From: Thiotrichales bacterium
Lineage (GTDB): Bacteria; Pseudomonadota; Gammaproteobacteria; HK1
Assembly: GCA_026709935.1 (NCBI GenBank)
Contig: JAPOSC010000041.1
Span: 1 to 64,000 of the forward strand
DNA length: 64,000 bases
Direction of reading: 5' to 3'
Every line of letters begins with the position of its first letter. Position 1 is the first letter of the stretch. Below the pieces are notes generated by a model. That model saw only the letters and a list, made by a program, of their open reading frames with translations. It was not told the DNA's origin and did no database searches. Positions 1-9,231 of the stretch are shown here, piece after piece. Position numbers and translations under genes: made by a program.

Positions 1-2235
1 GATCGTCTGTCGGTTCGACCCGGCGAGACGGTTCGATTTCACCTGAGCAACGCCACCGGCGCCGACGTGAAGGCGAAGCTCGTGCGCGTCGTCTGCGCGG
101 ACGCGAATCCTGCCGGTCCCGGCATCCTCCTTGAGCCGGTGGCGAGCAACCCCGTCAGGTGCGGAGACGCACAGGCGCAACGTGCGCCGCAGGGGTCGTA
201 CGCACGCATCGAGGACCCCGGTCCATGCTTCGGCGCGGGCAGCTTCTCCGTGACCTGCCTCGTCCATCCGACGCGGCTCGCGAGCGGGCGGCAGGCGATC
301 GCTTCGCGCATCGGCGATGCGGCGGTGAGCGGCTTCGTTCTCGGTATCGACGAGCGGGGTCGGCTCTGCGCATCACTCGGCGACGGCGCCTCGATGCGCG
401 AGGTGGCGGTGGTCCCGGAGCCGCTCGTCGAGCGGGCGTGGCATGCGGTGTGGCTCGTGGTGGACACCGAATCCGGAGAGGTGGACGCCGGCTGGGCCCC
501 TCTGTCGCCCCGGCTCGGGGAGATCGGAGCGCCCCGGAGGGCGAGGGCGGCGTTTCCCGCCGGCGCTGCGCCCCACGCGAATGCACCTCTGCTGCTCGCG
601 GCCGCGGATCATGGGCATCCCGCCCGGCACTTCAACGGCAAGCTGGAAGTGCCCGCGGTGTTCGACCGGTCGCTCACCGCGAACGAGATCGACACGCTTG
701 CGGTTGGCGGAACGCCCGGCGGCGCGAGCGCGGGCTGGGATTTCTCCCGCGGGATCGGGTCGAGCCGCATCGAGGACACGGGTCCGCACGGGCTCCACGG
801 CACGCTCGTCAACGTGCCGGGGCGGGGGATGACCGGCTCGCGGTGGAACGGCCGCGAGATGTGCTGGCGGCACGCTCCGCAGGAGTACGCGGCCATTCAC
901 TTCCATGAAGATGACATCGACGACTGCGGCTGGCCGGCGGTGTTCGAGTGGACAGTTCCTCGGGACACGCGCTCGTCGACCTACGCGCTGCTGCTCTCGG
1001 CCGGGGACGCCGAGGACAACATCCCGTTCTTCGTGGTACCGCCGAAGCGGACGACCACCGCTCCCATTGCGGTGCTCGTCTCCACCTTCACCTACACCAT
1101 CTACGCGAACCATACCCGTCCCGAGTGGTCGCGCGAGCCGCAGTGGAAGGCGGACTGGAAGGCGCAGGCCGCCGAGTGGGACGCGTCCCCGCACTATCCC
1201 GGCGATCACCTGGAGTACGGACTTTCGACCTACAACCACCACACCGACGGGAGCGGTATTTCCATCGCGTCCTGGCACCGGCCGATGCTGACGGTGCGGC
1301 TCGGCTTCATCACCTATCCGTACCCCGAGATCCGGGGCTCGGGCCTGCGCCACTTTCCGGCCGACACCCACCTCACCGCGTGGCTGGAGGCCAGGGGATA
1401 CGACTACGACATCATTACCGATCAGGAGCTGCACGACGAAGGCGTCGAGGTGCTGAAGGGTTACCGGATGGTCACCACCGGCACTCATCCCGAGTACCAC
1501 ACTCGGGAGACTCTGGATGCGCTCGAGGCGTACCGCGACGGCGGCGGTCGGCTGTGCTACCTCGGGGGGAACGGGTTCTACTGGAAGGTGGCACTCTCGC
1601 CCGAGAAGCGCGGGGTGATCGAGATCCGCCGCGGGGAGGGCGGTATCCGCGCGTGGGCGGCGGAGCCCGGGGAGTACTACAACCAGTTCGACGGCGAGTA
1701 CGGCGGACTGTGGCGGCGCAACGGCCGCCCGCCCCAGCACCTCTCCGGGGTCGGATTCACCGCCCAGGGCAACTACGTGGGGTCGTACTATCGCAAGCGT
1801 CCGGAGGCGGCCGACCCGAGGGTCGCCTGGATGTTCGACGGCATCGACGGCGAGATTTTCGGCGACCACGGCCTCGGTGGCCACGGGGCGGCGGGGTTCG
1901 AGCTGGACCGCGCCGACAAGCGGCTGGGAACCCCCGCCCACGCGGTGGTGGCCGCAAGCTCGGAGAACCACCCGCCGGACGCGCCGTGGGTGCTGGTCCC
2001 CGAGGAGCACCTCACCCACATCGTCACCTGGCCCGGCGAACCGGCGGACAAGCTGATCCGCGCCGACCTCACCTTCTTCGAGACCCCGAAGGGCGGGGCG
2101 GTGTTCTCCACCGGCTCCATCACTTTCTGCGGCAGCCTCGTGACCGCCGGATTCGAGAACGATGTCTCTCGGCTGCTCGCCAACGTGTTCGACCGCTTCC
2201 TCGATCCGGAGCCGTTCGAGATGCCGGACGGCTGA
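1..2235 (+). CDS. N,N-dimethylformamidase large (beta) subunit-like protein, 5' end cut by window
   Basis: The reading frame is open to base 1, so the GTG at 67 is probably not the real start; about 744 codons are visible. The enzyme family hydrolyses N,N-dimethylformamide or related amides to dimethylamine and a carboxylate. The first third looks like a LamG/concanavalin-type jelly roll. The remainder matches the DMFase beta-subunit catalytic domain, with the typical HPEYHTRETLDAL stretch and GGGRLCYLGGNGFYW block around residues 475-505 of the visible part. The family is known to use a mononuclear iron site built from Tyr and Glu, which I did not map. No small subunit is visible, since upstream sequence is missing. 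Substrate is inferred; many homologues act on unknown amides. Confidence 0.8.
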   Translation, partial: DRLSVRPGETVRFHLSNATGADVKAKLVRVVCADANPAGPGILLEPVASNPVRCGDAQAQRAPQGSYARIEDPGPCFGAGSFSVTCLVHPTRLASGRQAIASRIGDAAVSGFVLGIDERGRLCASLGDGASMREVAVVPEPLVERAWHAVWLVVDTESGEVDAGWAPLSPRLGEIGAPRRARAAFPAGAAPHANAPLLLAAADHGHPARHFNGKLEVPAVFDRSLTANEIDTLAVGGTPGGASAGWDFSRGIGSSRIEDTGPHGLHGTLVNVPGRGMTGSRWNGREMCWRHAPQEYAAIHFHEDDIDDCGWPAVFEWTVPRDTRSSTYALLLSAGDAEDNIPFFVVPPKRTTTAPIAVLVSTFTYTIYANHTRPEWSREPQWKADWKAQAAEWDASPHYPGDHLEYGLSTYNHHTDGSGISIASWHRPMLTVRLGFITYPYPEIRGSGLRHFPADTHLTAWLEARGYDYDIITDQELHDEGVEVLKGYRMVTTGTHPEYHTRETLDALEAYRDGGGRLCYLGGNGFYWKVALSPEKRGVIEIRRGEGGIRAWAAEPGEYYNQFDGEYGGLWRRNGRPPQHLSGVGFTAQGNYVGSYYRKRPEAADPRVAWMFDGIDGEIFGDHGLGGHGAAGFELDRADKRLGTPAHAVVAASSENHPPDAPWVLVPEEHLTHIVTWPGEPADKLIRADLTFFETPKGGAVFSTGSITFCGSLVTAGFENDVSRLLANVFDRFLDPEPFEMPDG

Positions 2236-2363
2236 GGACGAGCAGCCCTCCGCTTGAAAATCCGCCCGTCGACTCCATATCGAAATTCACGGGAGGCCGG
2301 CACGTGAGGCGGGCGCACCGCGCCGGTCCGACTTCCATCCGCGAACACAAGGACGGGCTCTGC

Positions 2364-3218
2364 ATGACCACCACCCTTGCTCACCGGTTGCCGACACCGG
2401 CCGCGGACCTGCAGGGCTACCTGCGGGCGGTCCATGCGTTCCCATACCTGAGCGCCGAAGAGGAGCGAGACCTGGCCACCCGCCTGCGGCGTGACAACGA
2501 CCTGGATGCGGCGTGGCAGCTCGTCACGTCGCATCTCCGGTACGTCGCCAAGGTCGCTCGCGCCTATCGCGGGTACGGCCTGCCGCAGGAGGACCTGATC
2601 CAGGAAGGCAACATCGGTCTGATGAAGGCGGTCAAGCGCTTCGACCCCGACGTCGGGGTCCGGCTCGTTTCTTTCGCGATGCACTGGATCCGGGCCGAGA
2701 TCCACGAGTTCGTGCTCCGCAACTGGCGCATCGTCAAGGTGGCGACCACCAAGGCCCAGCGCAAGCTCTTCTTCAACCTGCGCAGCGCAAAGCAGCGCCC
2801 CGGCGCGCTCTCCCGCCGCGAGATCGAGGACATCGCGGGCGACCTCTCGGTCCGGCCGGAGGATGTGGTCGAGATGGAACGCAGGCTCGGAGCGCACGAC
2901 GCGGCGTTCGACGGCCTGACCGACGACGATGATCGCGCAGCTCCCGCCGCGTTCATCGCCGACCCGACTCCGGATCCGGCAGAGATGGTCGAGGCGGAGC
3001 AGTGGAGCGAATCCGCGGCCGGACGACTTCAGGCAGCGCTCGCCACGCTCGATGAACGCACTCGGGACATCGTGACGCGCCGCTGGCTGGCTGAACCGAA
3101 GGCGAAGCTGCGGGAACTCGCCGAGGAGTACGGGATATCCGCCGAGCGCGTGCGCCAGATCGAGGCGCAGGCGCTGCGCCAACTGAGAGACGTGCTCGGG
3201 GACGTGGTTCCCGCCTGA
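2364..3218 (+). CDS. rpoH: RNA polymerase sigma-32 (heat-shock) factor
   Basis: 284-residue sigma factor of the RpoH group, the usual length. The region 2 core ([20 protein letters not shown]) is followed by FAMHWIRAEIHEFVLRNWR and by the RpoH box QRKLFFNLR, which separates RpoH from RpoD. The C-terminal helix-turn-helix (ISAERVRQIEAQALRQLR) would bind the -35 element. Start ATG 2364 is chosen because homology begins within about 15 residues of it (the domain starts LSAEEERDLATRL); the longer open frame upstream is an antisense-type shadow of the amidase gene. It lies beside an hsp20 gene, a typical sigma-32 target. The 129-base leader could hold a thermosensor, but I see no convincing structure. 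Confidence 0.95.
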   Translation: MTTTLAHRLPTPAADLQGYLRAVHAFPYLSAEEERDLATRLRRDNDLDAAWQLVTSHLRYVAKVARAYRGYGLPQEDLIQEGNIGLMKAVKRFDPDVGVRLVSFAMHWIRAEIHEFVLRNWRIVKVATTKAQRKLFFNLRSAKQRPGALSRREIEDIAGDLSVRPEDVVEMERRLGAHDAAFDGLTDDDDRAAPAAFIADPTPDPAEMVEAEQWSESAAGRLQAALATLDERTRDIVTRRWLAEPKAKLRELAEEYGISAERVRQIEAQALRQLRDVLGDVVPA

Positions 3219-3316
3219 GCTTGCTTGTTCCCTTCGCCGGTCGTCAGCCGACGACCGGCTCATTGCCGATTCCCCGGCGGGACGGCTGCTGCCATCCCGC
3301 CGTACATGGGGTTCCT

Positions 3317-3763
3317 TCAGTGAGTGACTTCGATGCGCTTTGGCTGCAATGCCGCGCGTTTCGGAATGGTAACCTCCAGCACCCCGTGCTTGCCGCTGGC
3401 GGAGATGGCCTCGGCGTCGGCGGTGTCGGGCAGGGTGAACCGGCGGTAGAAGCCTCCGTACACGCGCTCCACCCTCCGGTAACCGTTGTCGCCTTCGCCC
3501 CGGGTCTCCAGCTTGCGCTCGCCCTTGATGGTGAGCACGCTGTTTTCCATGGTGACCTCGATGTTCCCCGGCTCGACCCCGGGGATGTCCGCGGTGATCA
3601 CGAACCGGTCGGTGTCTTCCCTGATGTCCACCGCCGGCGTCCAGCGGCTGGTCGCCACGTTCGAGCCGTCTTCGGCTCCGGCCACCGCGTTGTCGAATAC
3701 GCGGCTCATCTCGTTCTGGATCTGACGCATCGCGCTCCAGGGTTCGTATCTGGTCAGCAACAT
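3317..3763 (-). CDS. Small heat-shock protein, Hsp20/alpha-crystallin family
   Basis: 148-residue ATP-independent holdase chaperone. It has a short N-terminal arm with ARNEM-like helix (MRQIQNEMSRVFDN), then the alpha-crystallin domain from VDIREDTDRFVITADIPG to GVLEVTIPKR, and a short tail ending in EVTH. The signature GVLEVTIPK is clear. The start is set by a strong Shine-Dalgarno AAGGAGG eight bases before ATG 3763; the longer open frame upstream runs through def antisense and is not credible. The gene is convergent with rpoH and divergent from def. A sigma-32-like promoter can be seen upstream (separate entry). Confidence 0.95.
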   Translation of the reverse strand: MLLTRYEPWSAMRQIQNEMSRVFDNAVAGAEDGSNVATSRWTPAVDIREDTDRFVITADIPGVEPGNIEVTMENSVLTIKGERKLETRGEGDNGYRRVERVYGGFYRRFTLPDTADAEAISASGKHGVLEVTIPKRAALQPKRIEVTH

Positions 3764-3816
3764 TTCCGTTTCCTCCTTGGTTCGAGTGCACGGCGGTGCT
3801 TCGCCGCTTGCTCGAA

Positions 3817-3845
3817 CAGGTTGGAGCACCCCGGATTTTTTCAAG
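3817..3845 (-). promoter_or_regulatory. Candidate sigma-32 promoter of hsp20
   Basis: On the minus strand a perfect CTTGAAA (-35 of sigma-32 promoters, bases 3839-3845) is followed after 14 bases by CCAACCTG (3817-3824), a weak match to the CCCCATnT -10 box. Spacing is right and the element lies about 55 bases before the hsp20 start. The -10 match is poor, so this is suggestive only. Confidence 0.4.
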
Positions 3846-3868
3846 CGGATCGCCGGCTGGTTTACAAT
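3840..3868 (+). promoter_or_regulatory. Candidate -10 promoter element for def
   Basis: TACAAT at 3863-3868 is a good sigma-70 -10 box about 34 bases before the def start. The -35 at the right distance (TTCAAG, 3840-3845) is poor and overlaps the hsp20 -35 box on the other strand, so the two divergent promoters may interact. Confidence 0.3.
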
Positions 3869-3901
3869 CGCGACCCGCGATTTGGCCAGGGAGAGTGAGG
3901 C

Positions 3902-4480
3902 ATGGCGGTACGAGAGATCCTGGAAATCGGGCATCCCGTGCTGGCCGCGCGAGCGCGCGAGGTGGAGGTGGCCGCGATCGGTTCTCCCGAGGTGCAGGGC
4001 TGGATCGACGACCTGATCGACACCATGCGCGCTGCCAACGGCGCCGGGATTGCCGCCAACCAGGTCGGCATTCCGTACCGGTTGTTCACCGTTGAAGTCG
4101 GGACCGACAACCCGCGCTATCCCTACAAGCCGCCGATTCCGCTCACCGTTCTTGTCAATCCGGAGATGACCTTCCTGTCCGACGAGACGTTCGAGAATTG
4201 GGAGGGTTGCCTGTCGGTCCCGGGCCTGCGCGGGGCGGTGAGCCGGCACCTGGAGGTGTCGGTCTCCGGACATGATCGCGACGGCGTGCACCGAACCTTC
4301 GATGTCCGCGGATACTCCGCCGCCACCTTCCAGCACGAGTACGACCATCTCGACGGCATTCTGTTTCCCCACCGGGTCGCCGATCCGCGCACGTTCTGTA
4401 GCTGGTCGTCGTTCGCGGCCTTCCGCCAGGAGGCGTTCGCCGATCGGGTGCGCCAGCTCGTGGACCGCTGGGGAGCGTGA
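3902..4480 (+). CDS. def: Peptide deformylase
   Basis: 192 residues. It removes the formyl group from nascent protein N-termini using a bound Fe/Zn ion. All three family motifs are present: GAGIAANQVG (residues 47-56), EGCLSVP with metal ligand Cys103, and QHEYDH with metal ligands His145 and His149 and catalytic Glu146. ATG 3902 is preceded by GGGAGAG. The gene is slightly longer than E. coli Def (169 aa) and resembles the longer proteobacterial paralogues; whether another def exists elsewhere, as with the fmt-def locus, cannot be seen here. It is followed after 7 bases by a kinase gene, suggesting cotranscription. Confidence 0.95.
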   Translation: MAVREILEIGHPVLAARAREVEVAAIGSPEVQGWIDDLIDTMRAANGAGIAANQVGIPYRLFTVEVGTDNPRYPYKPPIPLTVLVNPEMTFLSDETFENWEGCLSVPGLRGAVSRHLEVSVSGHDRDGVHRTFDVRGYSAATFQHEYDHLDGILFPHRVADPRTFCSWSSFAAFRQEAFADRVRQLVDRWGA

Positions 4481-4487
4481 CGCAGCC

Positions 4488-6752
4488 ATGAGCGCCCCCT
4501 CCCCGGAAAGTGAGTCGTCTCCAGGCTCCTCCACCCCGGGCAAGTTCGGCCGCTACGTCGTTCGCCGGGCCATCGGACGTGGAGGCTTCGCCACCGTATA
4601 CGAGGGATTCGACGGCGAGCTCGAACGGCCCGTCGCGATCAAGGTCGCGCACATCGGACGTACGGACTCCAGCGAAGGGCGGGCCGCGTTCATCAAGGAA
4701 GCCCGCCAGCTCGCCCGCCTGCAGCATCCCCGTATCGTCACCGTGTTCGACGCCGGAGTCGAAGGAGAGCACCGTTATATCGTCTCCGCGCTGCTTTCGG
4801 GCAAGAGCCTGCTCTCGCATCTGAAGCAGCGCCGACCGGACTTCCGGGAGACCGCACAGACCGTCGCCGACATTGCGGACGCGCTTGCGCACGCGCATGC
4901 GCAGGGGGTGGTGCACCGTGACGTCAAGCCCTCCAACATCATCCTGACCGACGACCAGGGTCCGGTCCTCATCGACTTCGGTCTGGCGTTCAATCAGGGC
5001 GACGCGGCGGCGTTGCCCCCCGGACGCGCCGCGGGTACCCCGAGCTACATGGCGCCGGAGCAGATCGCCGGCAAGGGGCACGCAATCGGTGCGCGCAGCG
5101 ACATCTACAGCCTCGGGGTCGTGCTCTACCGCATGCTCTGCGGCACGCTGCCGTTCGTCGCCACCGACAAGGAGAAGCTCTATCGCCAGATCGTCGAGGT
5201 CCAGCCCGAGCCACCATCGAGGATCGACGGCGAGGTGCCCGAGGAGCTGGAACGGATCTGCCTGCGGGCGATGGCGAAGGATCGGGGCGAGCGCTACGAG
5301 ACGGCAAGGGATCTCGCCGATGATCTGCGGGGTTATCTCTACACCGGCGCCGGTGGAGAGACGGAGCGCTCGGGCATGGAGCACGCGATGTTCATCGAAG
5401 AGTCGTCCGTCATCGAGAGCGGTGCGAGCGTGGCGTCCGTGACGATCGACGCGCTCGATGTGCGGGCCTGTCTCCAGGATGGCTGCGAGGCGCTCGACAA
5501 GGCGCACTACCTGCGAGCGCGCAAACGGTTCGAGGCCGCCCTGGAGGCGGTGGCGGTCTCCGATACCCTCGCCGCGGCGGAAGTCCGGATCCATGTCGGC
5601 CTCGTGCACGCGCTGTTGCTCGTCGAAGGCCCGGCGCATCCGGCGATCGAACGCTCGCTCTCCCGCGCGCTGCTGCTCGCAGGATGGGAAGGAGACGAAG
5701 AGACCCGGATGGCGGCCCTGGGGCTTGCGTCGGCGGCGGCGCTGGCGCGCGGAGATTGCGATGGCGGCCTGGAGCTCGCGCGCGAGCTGCTTTCCGACGT
5801 GCGCGAGCGCGAGACCGAGCCGCTGTTCGTCGAGGCCCACCGAGTCGCCGGCGTGGCGCTCAGCATGCTCGGCGACCGTGCCGCGGGCGGCACCCATCTC
5901 GACATGGTCATCGATCGATACCGACCGGGAGAGCCCGGTGCCGGCGCCGTCAGCGGCACCTACGACGCCGGTGTGGTGTCACTCGCCTGTCTCGCCTCGA
6001 ATTTCTGGACGTTGGGACAGCTCCGCCTGAGCGAGCATCGGTTGTCCGAGGCGCTGATGTTGGCGGAGCGCATCGAGCACCCTCCGACCGACGCCTTCGT
6101 CCATGCGGCGGCCGCGCGGATCCTCGCCGAGCGCCGGGACTGGATGGGCGCCCGCGACGCGGTCGGGCGGCTCCTGCGGGTCGCGAGCGGACACGCGCTT
6201 GCGGAGTGGCTGCCGTGGAGCGCGGTCCTCGATGGACTGGTGACCGCGGCGGGGGGCGACCTCGACGAGGGCATCGTGCGGGTCCAGGACGGCCTGAACG
6301 GACTGCGCAACGTCGGCGTGGACGCCGGTCGGATCTATGCGCTGCTGACCCTCGGACGCCTGTGTCTGGCCGGCGCCCAGGTGCAACGGGGGCTCGAAGC
6401 CGTCGACGAAGCCCTCGCTCTGTGCGGTGAGCGCGGGCGCGCGCAGGAGCACCTCTCGGAGCTGTTCCGGATCCGGGCCGCGCTGCTTCTCGCCCAGTCC
6501 AGCGAGCTGGAGCCGGAAGCGGAGGATCTGCTGATGCGCGCCTACGATGTCGCCCGCAATCAGACCGCGCGCATGCACGAGCTGCGCGTGGTGCTGGATC
6601 TTGTACCGTTGTGGGCCCGGGCCGGGAGGAACGCCGAGGCCGTTGTCGCCATCGATGCATCGCTCCAGTGGTTCGAGGAGGGTGACAGCGCCCAGGAGCT
6701 CGCCCTGGCGCGGGCGTTGCGGGTCCGGATCGACGAAAACGTCGGGTCGTGA
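4488..6752 (+). CDS. Ser/Thr protein kinase with TPR-like C-terminal region
   Basis: 754 residues. The N-terminal Hanks-type kinase domain (about 20-330) has the glycine loop GRGGFATVY, the ATP-binding Lys52 in VAIKVA, the catalytic loop HRDVKPSN (Asp145), DFGLA (Asp163) and an activation segment ending GTPSYMAPEQ, so it should be active. The C-terminal 400 residues are Ala/Leu-rich helical pairs that look like TPR repeats and end in a long helical array; there is no transmembrane segment, so it is probably cytoplasmic. Its stop overlaps the next start by four bases (GTGA), implying translational coupling with the C45-family enzyme. Substrates are unknown. Confidence 0.88.
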   Translation: MSAPSPESESSPGSSTPGKFGRYVVRRAIGRGGFATVYEGFDGELERPVAIKVAHIGRTDSSEGRAAFIKEARQLARLQHPRIVTVFDAGVEGEHRYIVSALLSGKSLLSHLKQRRPDFRETAQTVADIADALAHAHAQGVVHRDVKPSNIILTDDQGPVLIDFGLAFNQGDAAALPPGRAAGTPSYMAPEQIAGKGHAIGARSDIYSLGVVLYRMLCGTLPFVATDKEKLYRQIVEVQPEPPSRIDGEVPEELERICLRAMAKDRGERYETARDLADDLRGYLYTGAGGETERSGMEHAMFIEESSVIESGASVASVTIDALDVRACLQDGCEALDKAHYLRARKRFEAALEAVAVSDTLAAAEVRIHVGLVHALLLVEGPAHPAIERSLSRALLLAGWEGDEETRMAALGLASAAALARGDCDGGLELARELLSDVRERETEPLFVEAHRVAGVALSMLGDRAAGGTHLDMVIDRYRPGEPGAGAVSGTYDAGVVSLACLASNFWTLGQLRLSEHRLSEALMLAERIEHPPTDAFVHAAAARILAERRDWMGARDAVGRLLRVASGHALAEWLPWSAVLDGLVTAAGGDLDEGIVRVQDGLNGLRNVGVDAGRIYALLTLGRLCLAGAQVQRGLEAVDEALALCGERGRAQEHLSELFRIRAALLLAQSSELEPEAEDLLMRAYDVARNQTARMHELRVVLDLVPLWARAGRNAEAVVAIDASLQWFEEGDSAQELALARALRVRIDENVGS

Positions 6753-7891
6753 GCGGCTCGAACCTCTCCACCCTGACGGCATCCGGTGACGCCCATGCAA
6801 TCGGCCGCGCTCTCGGCGAGGCGTCGGCCGCCGCGCTGCGGGACATCGTCCCCACCATCGGCCGATTTCAGGCGCTCATGCGCGAGTGGCGAGGCACGGA
6901 ACGCCTGCGCGCCCTGGAGGCGGCGGCCCGGTCCGTCTGGCCGCAGTACGTGCGCGAGATCGAGGGCCTGGCGCATGGTGCCGGCGTCGCGTTCGAGACG
7001 GTGTTCTTGTGGAATTGCCGGGGTGATCTGCCCGAATCGGGTTGCGGGGCGCCTCGAGGAAACGCCGCCGGCTGCACTACGGTAGCGGTTCCACCGCGGG
7101 AAGGGCGTCCGGCCCTCGTCGCCCACAACGAAGACGATGCCCCGGAGCTGCACGGCCACTGCCGCATCGTCGATGTCCGGCCCGACGACGGTCCGGGCTT
7201 CGTGAGCTTCTACTCCCCCGGCCTGCTCCCCGGCCACGCCTTCGCCGTCAATCGCGCCGGTCTGGTCCAGGCCGTCAACGACCTCCGGCCGGAGGACTGT
7301 GCCATCGGGGGGGCCATCGGGGTCCCCCGCCATCTGGTGTGCCGCGCGGTGCTCGACTGCGAGGGGCTCGATGCCGCGCTCGCCTGCATTCGCGACCCGG
7401 ACCGGGCGAGCGGGTTCCATCACACCCTCGCACGGGCCGGGGACCGGCGTCTCCTGTCGGTCGAGGCGCCGGCGAGCGGATGCGAGGTGGTGGAGGTGGA
7501 CGCGCCGTGCGCACACGCCAATCATCTCCTGCACGAGCGATTCGCACCTGTCCCGCAGACGATTGCCGCCTCGTCGCGCAGCCGCCAGACCCGGGCGGAT
7601 GCGCTCATCGCAGGCGGCGCGCTCGACCACGGCGATCCGCTGTGCGTGCTCGGCGATGTGGGGGGATGCTTGCCGATCCGACGTCGCGAGAAGGACTGCG
7701 GCGACGCCGGATTCACCCTCGCGACCGCAGTGTTCCGGGTCGCTGAAGGCGGAGTCGATTACGAGGTGTTCGACGAAATCATGCATCCACCCGTGCACCG
7801 GGGGGAGCTACGGGTGGAGCCGGGGCCGGTCCGGGGCCGATCCGAGGCCGATCCGAGGCCGATCCAAGGCTTGCTAGACCGACACCTTTGA
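6749..7891 (+). CDS. C45-family peptidase / acyl-CoA:6-aminopenicillanate acyltransferase-like Ntn hydrolase
   Basis: 380 residues; the GTG start overlaps the kinase stop. Homology is to the acyltransferase (AAT/C45) family of Ntn hydrolases, which self-cleave before a Cys that then becomes the nucleophile. The expected Gly-Cys junction is visible as NAAGCTTVAV (Cys109), followed by the family's HNED and GHAFAVNRAGL-like strands. In bacteria such proteins hydrolyse or transfer acyl groups of mostly unknown substrates. The last 25 residues are an unstructured Arg/Pro tail encoded by an 11-base tandem repeat. Coupling to a kinase suggests a regulated pathway, which is inference. Confidence 0.75.
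   Translation: MSGSNLSTLTASGDAHAIGRALGEASAAALRDIVPTIGRFQALMREWRGTERLRALEAAARSVWPQYVREIEGLAHGAGVAFETVFLWNCRGDLPESGCGAPRGNAAGCTTVAVPPREGRPALVAHNEDDAPELHGHCRIVDVRPDDGPGFVSFYSPGLLPGHAFAVNRAGLVQAVNDLRPEDCAIGGAIGVPRHLVCRAVLDCEGLDAALACIRDPDRASGFHHTLARAGDRRLLSVEAPASGCEVVEVDAPCAHANHLLHERFAPVPQTIAASSRSRQTRADALIAGGALDHGDPLCVLGDVGGCLPIRRREKDCGDAGFTLATAVFRVAEGGVDYEVFDEIMHPPVHRGELRVEPGPVRGRSEADPRPIQGLLDRHL
7820..7870 (+). repeat. 11-bp tandem repeat at the 3' end of the C45 gene
   Basis: GGCCGATCCGA is repeated about three times, preceded by two degenerate GGGGCCGGTCC units. It extends the C-terminus of the C45 protein with a low-complexity tail and probably arose by slippage. Confidence 0.7.
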
Positions 7892-7976
7892 ATTGACCGA
7901 TCCAGGTGCTCTATCAGCGCAGATATGCGTATTCCGATGCGAGCCACTTGTCCATCAGTGGTGAATTGTCGAACCA

Positions 7977-8708
7977 TCAGTGCGTGTAGTCCGGCTCCTC
8001 GCGATCGAGGATACGCTTCAGGGCCGCAAAGTGATGCTCGCCCGCGTCCCATCCCTCGTCGTACCACTGCTCGGCCGATCGGCGGGCCACTTCGTCCGAC
8101 AGCAACCGCAACGGCCGTCCGGTGGACATCGCCATGACCTGGTGCTGGCACGAGCGCTCCAGGTAGTACAGGGTGTCGAATGCCTCTGCCACCGTGTTGC
8201 CGGTGACGAGCACCCCATGCCCGGCCATGAACATGATCGGCTTGTTGCCCAGCGCGTTGCAGATGCGGTCGCCCTCGGCGTCTTCGAGCGCGATGCCGTT
8301 GAACGCGTCGTCGTAGGCGATGCGGCCGTAGAAGCGGGCCGAGCTCTGGTGGCACATCTCGAGCTTGCCGTCCTCGATGCACGTGAGCGCGGTCGCGTAG
8401 GGCATGTGGGTGTGGAGCACGCACCGGGCGTGCGGAATGCGTTCGTGGATCGGCCCGTGGATGCAGGCTGCGGATCTCTCCACCACGCCTTCGCCCTCCT
8501 GGACCTCGCCCCGGGCATCGGAGACGAGGAGATCGCTGGCTCGCATTTCCGAGAAATGTTTGCCCCACGGATTGACGAGAAAGTGGGTGCCGTCGTCGTT
8601 GACGGCATAGGTGAAGTGGTTGGCGATCGACTCGTGATAGCCGAGCCGGGCCGCCCATCGGCATGCCGCGGCCAGATCGGCCTTCGCCTGGCTCAACGTC
8701 TCATTCAT
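7977..8708 (-). CDS. Class II aldolase/adducin family protein
   Basis: 243 residues. The family uses a Zn ion held by three His to cleave sugar phosphates (fuculose- or ribulose-phosphate type) or to decarboxylate or epimerise related acids. Visible are SIANHFTYAV, the HTHMPYATAL zinc motif (two His) and a third His in MAGHGVLVTG. ATG 8708 gives the full domain from ADLAAACRWAARLGYHE onward. No sugar kinase or epimerase lies nearby, so the substrate cannot be given. It is convergent with the C45 gene; about 85 bases separate them. Confidence 0.85.
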   Translation of the reverse strand: MNETLSQAKADLAAACRWAARLGYHESIANHFTYAVNDDGTHFLVNPWGKHFSEMRASDLLVSDARGEVQEGEGVVERSAACIHGPIHERIPHARCVLHTHMPYATALTCIEDGKLEMCHQSSARFYGRIAYDDAFNGIALEDAEGDRICNALGNKPIMFMAGHGVLVTGNTVAEAFDTLYYLERSCQHQVMAMSTGRPLRLLSDEVARRSAEQWYDEGWDAGEHHFAALKRILDREEPDYTH

Positions 8709-8874
8709 GGCGGATTCGACTCCCCTGGACGGAATGAGTGGATGGCGCGAATCTGGACTCCGGAACCGCCGAGGTCAACCCCTGGCGCCGTAGCTTGAAA
8801 CGCCTCTGCCAATATCCCCGGTGCCGAATCCCCGGATTCACGTTCGCGGCGGGGCGGGGAGGAAGGACAGGGGG

Positions 8875-9231
8875 TCAGTCGAGGGTACGCAGCAGTCGCA
8901 GCACGAGCGGCGTCCACGCCGCCAGCATCGCGACCAGCAACACCGCCTCGGTCTGTGCGATACGCAGTAGCCGGCACCGTTCCGGGCCGTGCCGTTCCGA
9001 CATGAACACGAGCGTCATGGTGATGTCCAGAGGAAGGACGAACGCCATGATCACGAACAGCGTCGGCGCGATGACGCTGCCCACGAGCGGCCAGCCCGTG
9101 GTGTAGGCAGGGCCGTCGGAGAACGGCGCCGCGACGATGAGCACCACCACGCAGAGCACGAGCAGGACGCGGAGCGCTCCGAACATGTCGGCCAGACGAT
9201 ACAGGCGTTCCATTGCCGTCCGCTCATGCAC
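8875..9231 (-). CDS. Small integral membrane protein of unknown function
   Basis: 118 residues with three hydrophobic stretches: about residues 21-37 (VLLVLCVVVLIVAA), 48-75 (VGSVIAPTLFVIMAF and on) and 93-112. I do not recognise a family. The start may be the ATG at 9213 (MERLYRLADMF), six codons in, because neither start has a strong Shine-Dalgarno. Coding is supported by the clear membrane-protein composition and the position between two minus-strand genes. Confidence 0.55.
   Translation of the reverse strand: MHERTAMERLYRLADMFGALRVLLVLCVVVLIVAAPFSDGPAYTTGWPLVGSVIAPTLFVIMAFVLPLDITMTLVFMSERHGPERCRLLRIAQTEAVLLVAMLAAWTPLVLRLLRTLD

Noticed and set aside
373-2019. 548-codon open frame antisense to the dimethylformamidase gene
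   Set aside because: It has Arg/His/Val-rich composition with no domain and mirrors the codon bias of the sense gene, which has clear family motifs. Typical shadow in high-GC DNA.
1788-3791. 667-codon minus-strand frame across the amidase, rpoH and hsp20
   Set aside because: It overlaps sense genes on both strands and shows no domain.
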